Shown: positions 35,941 through 46,891 of the stretch, piece by piece
Position numbering within the stretch: position 1 is the first letter of the stretch
Layout: every line of letters begins with the position of its first letter
NCBI GenBank assembly: GCA_033980235.1
Contig: CM067077.1
Coordinates: 1,671,501 to 1,735,500 of the forward strand
DNA from: Diadema setosum
Taxonomy: Eukaryota > Echinodermata > Echinoidea > Diadematoida > Diadematidae
DNA: 64,000 nucleotides
Reading direction: 5' to 3'
Translations under genes and position numbers: made by a program
Notes under the pieces: model-generated
The model's input: only the letters and a program-made list of their open reading frames with translations
The model's database searches: none
What the model was told of the DNA's origin: nothing

Positions 35941-37060
35941 GGCTGAACCTTGTTTTACCGTCCACCCAATGTTTTTTGATGGTTTTACCCTATTTCGGGG
36001 GTGCTGCATCCGAATCTGGAGGATGCAACTCTAGCATCCTTGAAGATTTTGGGATATTCAAGATGGCCGCCAAAATGGCCGCCCAAACCGAAATTCCCAT
36101 GTATTTCCTTCTAAATGGTGTGAAATTGAAAACTTTTGATGGTTTTACCCTATTTCGAGGGTGTTGAATCCAAATCTGGATGATGCAACTCTTGCGTCCT
36201 CGAAGATTTTGAGATATTCAAAATGGCCGCCAAAATGGCCGCCCAAACCGGAAATTCCCATGTATTTCCTTCTAAATGGTGAGAAATTGAAAATTATTGA
36301 TGGTTTTACCCTATTTCGAGGGTGCTGATTCCAAATCTGGATGATGCAACTCTTGCATCTTTGAGGATTTTGAGATATTCAAGATGGCCGCCAAAATGGC
36401 CGCCAAAACCGGAAATTCCCATGTATTTCCTTCTTAATGGTGAGAAATTGAAAACTATTGATGGTTTTACCCTAGTTCGAGGGTGCTGGCTCAGAATCTT
36501 GATAAAACTTGTGTATCCTAAAGGGTTGTGTGGTAATAAAGATGGCCGCCAAGATGGCCGCCAAAAAAGGAAACTCACATGAAGACCCCCTTCTTCCTTC
36601 TAAATGGTGTAAAATTGAAAACATTTGATGGTTTTACCCTATTTTGAGTTTGCTGAATTTGAAGCTGCAGGATACAGCTCTTGCATCCTTAGTGGTTTTG
36701 AGATGATAAGGACGGTGTTATGGTGTAAAATTGAAAACAATTGGTGGTTTTACCCTATTTTCAAGGTGCTAAATCTGAACCTGGTTGAAGCAGCCCTTGT
36801 GTTTTGGGGGGTTTGGAGAATTCCAAGATGACCGCCACAATAACTGTCAATATTGAAATTTTTGAGACCCTATTTAGCACCCTCGACATTTTGTTGTCGT
36901 AATTTTTTCATTCTTTAGGGTATTGGGATGTCCAAGATGACTGCCAAAATAATGGGTAGAAATTGAAATCCCAGTGTTAATATTTGTTTATCTAAATGGT
37001 GAAAATCTGAAAATAAGTTGATGGTCTTGCCCCATTTGGAGGGTGCAGAAGGCTTTGAGA

Positions 37061-37966
37061 TATTTACAAATGTCCTGTATAAACGGAAATTCCTTAACAT
37101 TTTCTCATAAATTGTGAAATATTGTGCTATAACCTGAAACGAGGGACTAAACCCAAGGTGAAAAGCAATAATCCGTATCCGTAACAATTAATGGCATCCA
37201 AAATGACTGTCACAATGGTATTGTAATACTGAGATATTCCGATATGTCTCAAACGGAACTTTAACGCGTAATGGAAGAAAATGATATTGACATCATACTG
37301 AAACGTACAAACACAAAGATACGACTGAAAATGTCTGTATGCACGATTGTCATAAAGTAATGCCTGTGGTAGCCAATAAGGGCTCCACAGATTGATGTGA
37401 AGTTAATCCTTTCTGGCTATAAGAGTAATATTAAATTATGGCCTGCTGGTATTTGGTGTTGAAATTTGTCTTGTATTGTCAGGAGTCTCGCCGCGTACTC
37501 TCATGAAACTTGTGGCATATTATGATTACGTCACTAGAAATGGTTGCATCCATGACCACTACAGTAGATATCAATATAAGGGTAATTTAAAAAGCACTCT
37601 GCGTGATTATGATATTCGTAAGTACTGGAATATCAACTATAACCTTGCATGTTGTCGTTTGTTTGCTTTTTATTCTTCTTTTTTTTTCGCTCCCTGTGAT
37701 TTTTCCATCCCCTCGTGTGTATATATGATGTCGCTTGGGCAACAAGACCCTGTATCTGAAATTTTGGTGAAAATTAATTTTTTTTGAATAAACAGTCAGA
37801 TAATCAGTTAATGATATCCTGTCCAAACCTTCGCTGTCTTACCCCCAAAATGAAGCTACCATGGCATGTCAAAGGAAAGGTCCTCTCATTTTTTATAGTG
37901 CTTGGCTGCCATGTTTGTTTGCTTTTTGTTTAAGTTTTTGTTTTTCTCCCTGAATATATGACATTT

Positions 37967-38006
<40 letters not shown>

Positions 38007-38207
38007 TATACGTGTATATATATATATTTATATAATATTACATCATATTGAAGAAAAATATGAAGCATAACTATAAAAATGTCCAACTTGTGTCTTCAAC
38101 AATGTCATCAAGACCACCAATATAAACCAATCAACCAATGTGAGTGTTCATGGATGAAACGATTAAAACTGTTCATGGATTAAGACAGGTAATGTTGGGA
38201 ATCTCAG
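37061..38207. other. Core of the fold-back element, no gene; (TA)n at 37968-38035
   Basis: No gene is recognised. It contains a TA/TATATAC microsatellite. Confidence 0.5.
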
Positions 38208-38842
38208 TAATGCTAGGAGTCCACTGGGCCGGCGCCAGTTCGCGCCAGTTCGCGCCAATGCAATTTGCTGTGGCGCGTAGTGTCGCCAATAAGGTGCTTA
38301 GTGGCGTGCAGTGGCTCAAACTGCCTCCCAACTGGCGCGCGGTGGCCCGTAACGGCGGCAAAAATTGAGTTTGGCGGCAAGAAAATTTCAAAATGTTTGA
38401 AATCTTCGTCGCGCCACTTTCAGCGCGAAGTGTACACCAAGTGGCACCAAATGTCGCAAACAATCCGCCTATTGGAATCTACTGGAATGTTATGGCGCGC
38501 GCCACGTTGCGCCAATGAGATTTTGCGCCACGTGGCGCCACTTGGCGCTACAAAGGCGGATAGTCCGCGCCAAAGCGCTCCAAATCAACAGTGGCGCGAG
38601 CCAAACGGCACCTGATTGGTGACTATTTCGCGCCAAATACCACTTGGTTTCCGCCAAATACCACTTGGTTTCCGCCAAATACCACTTTGTTTCCGCCATT
38701 CGGCGCCACTTGCCGCCTATAGAAGCATGACTGCATCGCAGGACTTTCTCACACAACTTTCAGTATTCGACTCGACAACACCTCTGTAGACGCAGTTTTT
38801 CCTTCACAATTTCTACAAGATTTCACATAATTTTCAAAGAAG

Positions 38843-39077
38843 ATGCCCCAAAAAGGCAACAAAGGCAGTAGCAAGGGGAAGAATGACAAACTTGAGCAGT
38901 CCAAGAAGAAGGACCCCCAACCCAAGAAGCTCAAATTGAGCTCCAGGCCCCCTACAAGCAGCAAAGATGACGAAGAGGATGAAGATCTTCGCGTGGTGGC
39001 GCTGGCTCAAGCTGATAGAGGCTCCGCTCCAAGACCTGCTACCCCTGTCCAAGATGTTGCTCCAGACCTTCCACCCC
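38843..39077 (+). pseudogene. Fragment of a second Harbinger protein, Lys/Ser-rich N-terminus
   Basis: The frame starts at a good Met in the context AAGATG and gives a basic then acidic low-complexity stretch (KKDPQPKKLKLSSRPPTSSK, then DDEEDED). It runs into antisense transposase sequence after about residue 78. PIF/Harbinger elements usually carry a separate Myb/SANT-like DNA-binding protein gene. I infer this is its N-terminus, the DNA-binding part having been lost in the deletion that also cut the transposase. No SANT motif is visible here. Confidence 0.45.
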
Positions 39078-39886
39078 AGTTCACTGTTGTTGTAGATCTG
39101 GGCATCAGATTGATGGCCAACCCCACCCACATCGATCCACACGAACTGGTACTTTGAATCTACGAGAGCCATTAGGACAACCGAGAAGAACTGCTTGTAG
39201 TTGAAGTAAAGGCTGCCTGAGTTCTTGGGCTTCTGAATACGGATGTGCTTTCCATCCAAGGCTCCCAGACAGCGAGGAAGATTCCATCTGACTTCAAAGT
39301 CACCTGCAACCTCAAGCAAGCCTTCATTGGTTGTGGGGAGGGAGATGACTTCTGCAGCATACTCATCCATAGCTATCGCTCTGGCTACGTCAGGGACAAA
39401 CTTCTGGATGGTTTCCTTGCCCACTCGGAAGTTGTAACCCAGCTCGGTATAGGTGGCCCCAGTGGCGAGATGGCGCAGGAAGACGCACAACTTGAGACCA
39501 GGGAGAGTGGCCTTCCTGAAGTGGGTGTCCTTCTTCTGCAGATGGAGTGTAAGCCTGATCAACAGCTCATCAAACATCTCTGGGGACAACCTGATGTAGT
39601 TCTTGAACTTCCTCTTGTCATTCTCCCTCAGCTCATTCATGAGGGTATGGTACTGTCCACGTTCGGCCCTCAGCTGAGGGTGGAGCATGAGTCTAAACCA
39701 CCACTTGTGTTTCCTTTTCTTCTTACGAGGCTCTTCTTTTTCAGGATTGGCCACCATAAGTTGATAGGCAGTGGCCACCTCAACATCTCTGATCATGATC
39801 TTCTGATGGAGCAGTATCATCACTCCAACATTATCAAAAGCCTCGGACATATCGAAATTGTAAATAATAGTAGAGAATTTGTTCAT
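39068..39886 (-). pseudogene. PIF/Harbinger transposase (DDE_Tnp_4, HARBI1-like), truncated
   Basis: Translation residues ~95-150 give the N-terminal helix-turn-helix region (FKNYIRLSPEMFDELLIRL, then LRHLATGATYTELGYNFRVG). Next come NLPRCLGALDGKHIRI (~202-217), carrying the first catalytic Asp, and DVGGVGHQSDAQIYNNSELG (~252-271) with the second Asp. At about residue 273 (near 39068) similarity stops. The frame then continues in nonsense to 38834 as the antisense of the plus-strand fragment. The third catalytic acidic residue and the C-terminus are missing, so the enzyme cannot be active. The annotated start (MNKFST, 39886) may be a few codons off. A 252-codon plus-strand frame opposite it is a shadow. 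Confidence 0.85.
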
Positions 39887-40289
39887 ACAGCAGCTGAGGA
39901 GGTTCTGAACCAGGTAGTCGATGGCCGATATTTATATAGTCGGCAAGTAGCGCAAAGTGGCGGCAAGTTTAAACCAATTTTGCGACCGTTTGGCACAAAC
40001 TAATCACTAAGTGGCGCAATGTAGCCGTCCATCGGCGCAAATGGCGCCAACATGGTGAAATTTGGAATCAAATAGCCGTGTAATGACGCGAACTGGCGCA
40101 CCATTTTGAAGCAAGGCAGGTGGCATTTGGCGCACGCCATATGACACCCAGTTTATTCCACTTGGCGACATACATTCCGAGCGAACATTAATTCGGCGCC
40201 ACAGCGAGCCACTACGCGCTAATCACATAATCTTTGGCGCGAACTGGCACCAACTGGCGCCGGCCCAGTGGACTCCTAGCATTAACTTC

Positions 40290-40579
40290 TCTTCATCACT
40301 ATAACAATATGATCGGGATGGGCACGTCTTGTCCACTGATTGTTAGTGTTCAAAACATATCCATGGCAATACAAATGTAGATGAAACAGTGTAATGTTTC
40401 AAAATATTCAACCGCATCTGTAGTCTTGCAGAATTCATTGCTGGCAAAGCTGATATCGTACCAACTCCAAGATATGCGATAGAGCTGGTTTCACCGTACA
40501 GCAAGTTCAAACTGGTATAAAAGAACTACAATATGCGTTGTTTATCAGCAGAGTATAGTTGGGTTTAGATTTTGCCATT
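40290..40579. other. Fold-back core, right part
   Basis: No gene or repeat recognised between the Harbinger element and the right arm. Confidence 0.45.
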
Positions 40580-41682
40580 TACGAAAACCTGAAATAGGGT
40601 AAAACCATCAATTATTATCAATTTCTCACCATTCTGGCGAGCATTTTGGCGGCTATCTTGAATATCTCTAAACTCTCAATGATACAAGGGTTGCATCGTC
40701 CAGATTCGCATTCAGAGCACAGTGATCGAAATAGGGTAGAATCATCAATAAAACTTTTCTCAATTTCGAACCATTAATATTGAAATACGTGGAAATTTCC
40801 GGTTTTGGCGGCCATTTTGAAATTGGAGTAGGATAGAACCATCAACTGTTCTCAACTTTGAACCATTGAGAATGAAATACTAGTACGTGGGAATTTCCGA
40901 TTTTGACTGCAATTTTGGCGGCAATCTTGAATATCTCAAAACCCTCAAGGATGCAAGAGTTGCATCATCCAGATTCGGATTCAGCACCCTTGAAATAGGG
41001 TAGAAGAATCAATTGCTTTCAATAACTCACAATTTAGAAGGAAATACATGGACATTTCCGGTCTTGGCGGCCATTTTGGCGGCCATCTTGAATATCTCAA
41101 AATCCTCAAATATGCAAGAGTTGCATCATCCAGATTTGGATTCAGCACCCTCGAAATAGGGTAAAACTATCAATAGTTTTCAATTTCTCACCATTTAGAA
41201 GGAAATACACGGTATTTTCCAGTTTGGGCGGCCATTTTGGCGGTCATCTTGAATATCTCAAAACCCTGAAGGATGCAAGAGTTGCATCATCCAGCTTCGG
41301 ATTCAGCACCCTCGAAATAGGGTAGAAGAATCAATTGCTTTCAATTACTCACCATTTAGAAGGAAGTACATGGGAATTTCCGGTCTTGGCAGCCATTTTG
41401 ACGGCCATCTTGAATATCTCAAAATCCTCAAGGATACAACAGTTGCATCATTCAGATTCGGATTCAGCACCCTCGAGGGTAAAACCATCAATTGTTTTCA
41501 ATTTCTCACCTTTTAGAAGGAAATACATGGTATTTTCCGGTTTGGGCGGCCATTTTGACGGCCATCTTGAATATCTCAAAACCCTCAAGGATGCAAGAGT
41601 TGCATCATCCAGATTCGGATTCAGCACCCCCAAAATAGGGTAAATCCATCAAAAAACATTGGGTGGACGGTAAAGCAAGGTT

Positions 41683-42219
41683 AGGCCCAAAAAGTGTATT
41701 TGGCACCCACACTAAATCCAAGCGGTTCAATTTCCCTCTGTATCATGATAACCTCATGAATTAAGCGGGACTGACACATTAAAGTTCTCACCATAAGAGC
41801 ACAGTTGTGTTTCCAAGTGTAAGCATGAAAGTACAATAATGTGAAAATTTGAAATTTTGCTCTGACTGAACCAAAACTTATCGGCCTCATTATGAATTCA
41901 CTTTTTCTTTGGCTGTTGGTTTTAGGATAAATACTATGACTTGCGTCACTTAACAAACACCCTAAAAACAACACAGAAAAAGCAAGTTCAAATCGACCCC
42001 CTTTTCAAACCCGTTCTTTTCCTTCTTGTCCATGGCAATTGCACATTCCCCTTCTCCTCAAAAAACAACAACAAAACAAAACAAAAATCCCAATTGGCAT
42101 GAATAATGACATGACATTGAGAATAAGGTCATGACCATGTGAACATGAACCATTCATCATCTTATATGTGACAAAACATGACACCTAATCTATACTGTAG
42201 GCTACTATGAATTACCAAC
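41683..42219. other. Intronic, no gene recognised
   Basis: This is the start of the intron downstream of the G3 exon. The 97-codon minus-strand frame 41681-41974 has no Roc-like hydrophobic strand, so I do not call it the missing exon. Confidence 0.45.
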
Positions 42220-42425
42220 CTGGTGGGTTGTATAGTAGACATCATGCCCAGCAAAGTCCCATATACTCAACGACATCTCATCAGCTGGAGGCGAGTTAAG
42301 ACTGTCTCCCTTCTGCTTTTTCTCCACGTACTTGCGCATCTCCTCTTCAATGGATGACTCACTAATATTGGAAGGTAACAAGACGGCCGACGAGGCAGAG
42401 GATCCCACAGAAGGCTCTGATGTAG
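42220..42425 (-). CDS. Exon of Roc-domain GTPase gene (G3 motif)
   Basis: A 206-bp minus-strand exon: acceptor TTTAATAG|CT, donor CACCAG|GTTGGT. Two bases complete a split codon, then 68 codons follow, ending in phase 0. The translation starts TSEPSVGSSASSAVLLP and includes EEEMRKYVEKKQKGDSLNSP. It ends LSIWDFAGHDVYYTTHQ, the DxxG switch II motif in the form typical of Roc domains of animal ROCO-like proteins. This DxxG has the D-F-A-G pattern, with H rather than the usual Q after it. The low-complexity Ser/Glu/Lys segment before G3 is an insertion relative to compact Ras proteins. The exon joins in phase to candidate 46892-46938 upstream. Confidence 0.85.
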
Positions 42426-42810
42426 CTATTAAAGGTAAAATAGTGTACATGTCTAATGTGGATGCCGTATGCATAAAATATTAATAGAATACTCTGAACA
42501 TTATACTAAAATATATGATAGGATAAAAAGTGTTGCTTGATAAGTGCCTTACAGTAGCTGGACAGTCTGTTTCGTCAGGAGCCTAGTTAGCAACTACATG
42601 TATTAAAATCAACTTCTTATACAGTTTCTTGTTATAAAAGTACAATATAGTAGAAATAAGTACAAAGTGCTAGTCCAATCTACCCGTGCTTCATATTAAA
42701 GCACAATACACAAGTGTCATTTATGTACATACGTTATTGTGGTGTTAAATAGCCACGAGTGCATATATATTTTGTTTGCTTGTTTGAGAGAACCAGAGCT
42801 ATACGTAAAG
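42426..42810. other. Intronic, no gene recognised
   Basis: A+T-rich spacer between the G3 exon and the TIR element. Confidence 0.5.
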
Positions 42811-43713
42811 GCCGTGTCACACCTTTCCGGGCAAGCTACGCGGGCTTGTGGCGAGGAGGTATTTTACAGCACGCAAGAGATTTCCGCGGGCGAACAAGAA
42901 TGTTTGCAGGTTTCGCACTTGTTTCTTACATACTGTGTGCATTCCGTGTGACCTGCGTGAGTGCTTTGAAACCGATCCGTTTCCTGTTACAAGCAACTTA
43001 TGGGTAATGAGAAGTACCTGAGTTTGAATTACCTGCGAGGTGCTGACCGTAAGGGTCTCCTACTGGTGTTTTGCGTGTACCTCTGCGAGTGAACCCAAAT
43101 GATTCACTCGGAACAAATTTTGAGCATGCTCAAGGCCTTGTCATACCGTATCTGGGGAAGTTTTGCGGCTTGACTTGCGGGGAAATAAATTTACTATACG
43201 GAGCTCACCGCGCTTGGTCCGCACATGACAGTACCTATCGCGTATCTCGCGTGTAGTTGCCCGGAGGTGCGCACGCAAGTCCGATTTAACCGCTGCCAAG
43301 TTTTGAGCATGACCAATTTTTTTTTTTTTTTTCCGAGTGAGTCGCGGGGATGTTCGGAGAGGTCCACGAAGAACGCCAGTAGGAGGCCCTAATCGGCAGC
43401 ACTTCGCAGGCAACTCCCACGCAGGTACTTCGCAGTCCCCGTATGCAGCCAAGATAATGACATTCCATGGGACTTTTGCCATTCATTCAGAGGAATTCCT
43501 TCACTGAGTTGTCAGCCCCCACGCGACTAGTACACAGGTGACACAGCATACCCGCAAGTAGAATTTAAGTAGAACGCGTCCAGCTAGTAAGACACATGCA
43601 GTGACTCGCCCAAATCCTTGTGCGCCCTCAAAACATTATTGTTCGGTATGCTGGAAAATCCCTACACGCAACAAGCCCACGTAGCTTGCCCGGAAAGGTG
43701 TGACAGGGCTAAA
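42811..43713. mobile_element. TIR element with GCGGGC/GCAAGC-saturated ends, complete copy
   Basis: Left end GGCCGTGTCACACCTTTCCG then GGCAAGCTACGCGGGCTTG. The right end is the inverted counterpart (CAAGCCCACGTAGCTTGCCC then GGAAAGGTGTGACAGGGCT). TIR similarity runs 60 bp or more. Words like TTGCGGG, CTTGCG, ACTTCGCAG and CGCAAGT recur throughout. No transposase frame is present. A T-run lies at 43318-43332. Confidence 0.75.
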
Positions 43714-43885
43714 CATGGTTGCGGGTAAAAAGATTTGCGTGCGCACTTCAGGGCGACTACGGATGAGATACGTGCTAGGTACTGTCATGTGCGGATCATC
43801 TACGGGGACCTCCGGGTTGTAAGAATTGTTCTTTGCAAGTCGCACGCAAAGCTTGCCCGAAAAGGTGTGACACAGTCTTCACCCT
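43714..43885. mobile_element. Partial second copy of the GTGTCACACCTTT family
   Basis: Ends AAGCTTGCCCGAAAAGGTGTGACAC. It shares TGTCATGTGCGGA and TTGCGTGCGCAC words with the complete copy. The left part is missing. Confidence 0.6.
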
Positions 43886-45047
43886 ATAAAGCCCAAGCTA
43901 TTTTGACCCCTTCCAGGCCCAATTGGGGGGGGGGGGGGGGGGGGGGGCGGACAGTGCCCCCCCCCCCCCGTTATATTAGTTCTTCATTATAATAATAATG
44001 ATGTATGACCGTCATAATTTGCACGTGGGTAGACCAACTCATGAATACTCTTTATGACCCAACATTTGAAATTTCCCAAGGACACCCACTGAGGGCGCTA
44101 TTTACCAAAAGGATGAGAAATACATAGAACATACGCTAAGATTATGTTCTTTCTTTTTATTTCTGTATCTCCAGTATATGTTTTTATTTTGTCATCATGT
44201 TTTTATCATTTTCAAATTCCTCCATAAGAGAGAAGCAAGTCAACCTCCACTATTTCTTATGGTTGAAATTTATCAAGGTCAACATGTGGGGCGCTATTCA
44301 TTAAAATATAAAGAAAAACCTATCGTGTATCGCATGGAATGGGTACATATATTGGAATCACATTTTTTATTTCCAAAATATTGAAATTTTGAGTTTGCAT
44401 ATTGATAAACTGATAAACAAATTGTATTACCAGCAAAGCTTGTGTGAGTATAACACAAAATGAAAGGGTAGTCTTTGGAAAATGTTGTATTTTTTATAAT
44501 TCCTATTATATCTATTGTTTGATGCCTTTGTCATATAAAACATAAAGGAAATAATAAGAATACCATTTCAACGTAATTTACAACCATAATTAGTTCCCAT
44601 TTTGGTCCTTCAGCAAATTGCAGCTCCCATGTCATCCATTATTATGTTGTTAACTGAACTTGAAACAGAAAATCATGCAAAATCTGATAAACATGGTTGT
44701 CAATTTACGGTTGCCATGGCAACCAACAATACTTGACATAGCTAAATTATATATCAAAATGTTTCCAATACAATTCTAGGAAAAGTCACCAAATTTGGTT
44801 CAAATCGGGGGCCCGTTTCATAAAACCTGTCATCAGTGACAACTGCCACATTTCTATGACAAATTTGCTCTCAGTCAATCAGATGCAAGTAGTGTATTTC
44901 AGTAGTTTGTCACATCTATGACAACTTGTCACTGTAACAAGTTTTATGAAACGGGCCCCTGGTGAAGGGTGTAGGAGTGGCAAAAGAAATCGTGGGGGGC
45001 ACAATGTCCCCCCCCCCCCCCGCCCTTGGGCTTTATAGGGTTGATAT
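43886..45047. repeat. Inverted-repeat segment with CCCTATAAAGCCCAAG ends
   Basis: CCCTATAAAGCCCAAG at 43883-43898 is mirrored by CTTGGGCTTTATAGGG at 45025-45040. G- and C-runs sit just inside (43925-43978, 45007-45022). The flanking GTGTCACACC-type termini are also inverted, so this may be the core of a larger palindromic arrangement. The A+T-rich middle has no gene. Confidence 0.55.
44808..44958. mobile_element. Short MITE with GGGCCCGTTTCATAAAAC ends
   Basis: A ~150-bp element with left end GGGCCCGTTTCATAAAAC and right end GTTTTATGAAACGGGCCCC. The interior repeats CTATGACAA / TTGTCAC words. The superfamily is uncertain. Confidence 0.8.
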
Positions 45048-45055
45048 GCCTGTTT

Positions 45056-45555
45056 GAAGACCCTGCCACACCTTTGCGGGTAAGCTAAGCGGGCTTGTTG
45101 CCTGTAGGGATTTTCCAGCACGCAGGATAAATTTCTACGTGCAGAGAAAGATTTGGGGTATTTTCACTTGTCTCTTACCTTCGGGACGAGTGCTACTTAT
45201 GTTCTACTTGCATTCTAGTTACGGTGTTACGGTAGTTGCCTGTGAGGTGCGGCCGCTACGAACCTCCTACTGGTGTTCTGCGTAGACCTATCCCCCCCCC
45301 CCCCCCCCCCCCCGCAGATGGCACGCACCGGCAAAGATTTGAACATTCTCAAAAATTGCTCTTTGTGAGTCGTGGATATTGCAGCCAGAGGTCTACGGAG
45401 AATACCACTAGCACTGACTAGGAGGCCCATAGGTGTCGCAGGTCAAAGGCAGTTAACCCGCTTGAAGTACATAGGTTGCCCGTTTATCTGTGCCTATGCA
45501 CCGGATCCGCTCGTCATTTGCGGGCATCCTGTGAGCATAACACGGGTGGTTTAAT
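45056..45555. mobile_element. Left part of a third GTGTCACACCTTT-family copy
   Basis: Begins GAAGACCCTGCCACACCTTTGC then GGGTAAGCTAAGCGGGCTTG and follows the complete copy's order (GATTTTCCAGCACGC, CTCCTACTGGTGTTCTGCGT). A C-run is at 45293-45313. The right terminus is not recognisable. Confidence 0.6.
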
Positions 45556-45769
45556 GGCAAGGAATGGTCGACAGTGATTGTTAATGATCGCCCCGTCACT
45601 GTACAGGCATGCTAACCTGGAAACATTCAACTGCATATTACTTGAATATGAGACCATTCTGAAGCAAATAATTTTCACACAACAATTATAATGTATTCTT
45701 AAATGAATCCCACAAGGATTGGAACAATAATCCCCCAGCATTCCCACTGATTCCCACTGATCATTTACT

Positions 45770-46878
45770 TACTAGCCATCCCCTTTGAGCTTGTGATGGA
45801 TGGATTTTCGTAAAAAGATATACTACGATCCATGAAGATACATACTTTGAGCCATTCCCGAGATATTGAGAAAAAAGGTTAGATTTTAGCACCTTCAATT
45901 GACCTTGGACATTATGATCCGAAACTTTCCTTTTATAGGGAGAATCTGTATTTGGTAAAAAAAATATTCATACACTGAGTTTCAAGAAAATGCCTTCAGG
46001 CATTGCAGATATGTGGGAGAATAATGAAATTTTACGAATTTAAGCATGTGCACCCAAAAGTTGATAGGAGAGGCACAACTTCGTGCACTCATGTAAACAT
46101 ATAATTATGCCAAATTTAATTTGGTTTCCTCAAACAGTACTTTATAGTTACGCTGTCCACAATATTGAGCGTGTTTATACAGAGAAGCAAAATACGCGCT
46201 CATGCCGGCTCATGCCGGCTCATGCGAGAGGACCTCTCGAATTTTGCTCTGTATAAACACGGCGTATGCCGGCATACGCCGCCAAATGCAGGCTCATGCG
46301 AGAGGTTCCGTCCGCCACCTTTTGAGGTGGCCGATGCGAGAGGAGCCTCGCGTATTTTGCTGTGTGTTTATACAGACGACCGAAATTCGAGAGGTAACCG
46401 GAAAGTGCGTATTTTAATATTAATATCTGTCATGATCGAACCACGTCTTCTCCTTCTTACTGAAAAATTGGATTTCAATTGATCATTTGGCCGGGTGGTT
46501 GTCAAGAGGAACATTACAAGAATGACCTTCAAGCTTGGTGGTCCTGATGACTTTGCCGGTGCCATCTTGATTTTTTTCATTTTTTCCCATCATGCAATAG
46601 ATCGACTGCACTGCGAACGTGACCTATGCTTGACCCCAAAATTCGAGAGATCCGTTTCAGTTGAGGTCCGCTCGCATCGGCTCGGTGGGCTCGCATGAGC
46701 CGGTATTTTGACTTCTGTTTAAACACGAGAAATAAGCGCTCATGCGGGAGGTAAAATACCGGCTCATGCGCGCCGATGCGAGAGGCTCCAGTATAAACAC
46801 GCACATTGATTTCGGACGGACGGACGACCCGAAAACATAATTATCATGCCTCCCGGGACACTTCGTGGCGGAGGCATG
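45770..46878. mobile_element. Satellite-cored family 2, second copy, split by a TIR element
   Basis: 45770-46150 resembles the 25610-26000 region (AGATACATACTTTGAGCCAT, GAGATATTGAGAAAAA). After the TIR element at 46167-46803, the family's right end follows: GGACGGACGGACGACCCG, AAAACATAAT, ATGCCTCC and GGCGGAGGCAT. Confidence 0.6.
46167..46803. mobile_element. TIR element with CTCATGCGAGAGG-saturated sequence
   Basis: Left end GAGCGTGTTTATACAGAGAA is inverted at the right end (CCAGTATAAACACGC). GCTCATGC, GCCGGCTCATGC, GATGCGAGAGG and AAAATACG recur in both orientations. An inner GTTTATACAGA copy at ~46370 and GTATAAACACG at ~46252 show the terminal word is reused internally. ~640 bp, no protein. 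Inserted in a family 2 repeat. Confidence 0.75.
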
Positions 46879-46891
46879 AAAACACACCCAC

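Larger units (their letters stand above)
38211..40282. mobile_element. PIF/Harbinger transposon, internally deleted
   Basis: TIRs of at least 30 bp (GAGTCCACTGGGCCGGCGCC and its complement) with TAA on both sides (38208-38210, 40283-40285). That is the 3-bp TWA duplication expected of PIF/Harbinger. Both ends are packed with TGGCGCCA/TTGGCGC/GCGCCA words for several hundred bp. A ~21-bp unit (GCCAAATACCACTTGGTTTC) is tandemly tripled at 38632-38695. It encodes a truncated transposase (minus) and the start of a second protein (plus) running towards each other. It is nested inside the fold-back element 35946-41682. Confidence 0.85.
35946..41682. mobile_element. Giant fold-back element with tandem-repeat arms
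   Basis: The outer ends AACCTTGTTTTACCGTCCAC and its complement (41657-41682) are inverted. Each ~1.1-kb arm (about 35946-37060 and 40580-41682) is a tandem array of ~160-bp units. Each unit has GATGGTTTTACCCTATTTCG, GATGCAACTCTTGCATCC, AAGATGGCCGCCAAAATGGC and CCATGTATTTCCTTCTAAA. Units in the right arm are in reverse orientation. The core holds a Harbinger element (38211-40282) and other A+T-rich DNA. No transposase of its own is visible. AGGC lies near both ends, but the target duplication is not certain. Confidence 0.75.

Noticed and set aside
39245..40003. A 252-codon plus-strand frame
   Set aside because: Exact antisense of the Harbinger transposase, whose minus-strand motifs are clear.
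41681..41974. 97-codon minus-strand frame as the missing G3-G4 exon
   Set aside because: It contains LLSDASHSIY in roughly the right place but lacks the hydrophobic strand that should follow and no donor keeps phase 0.
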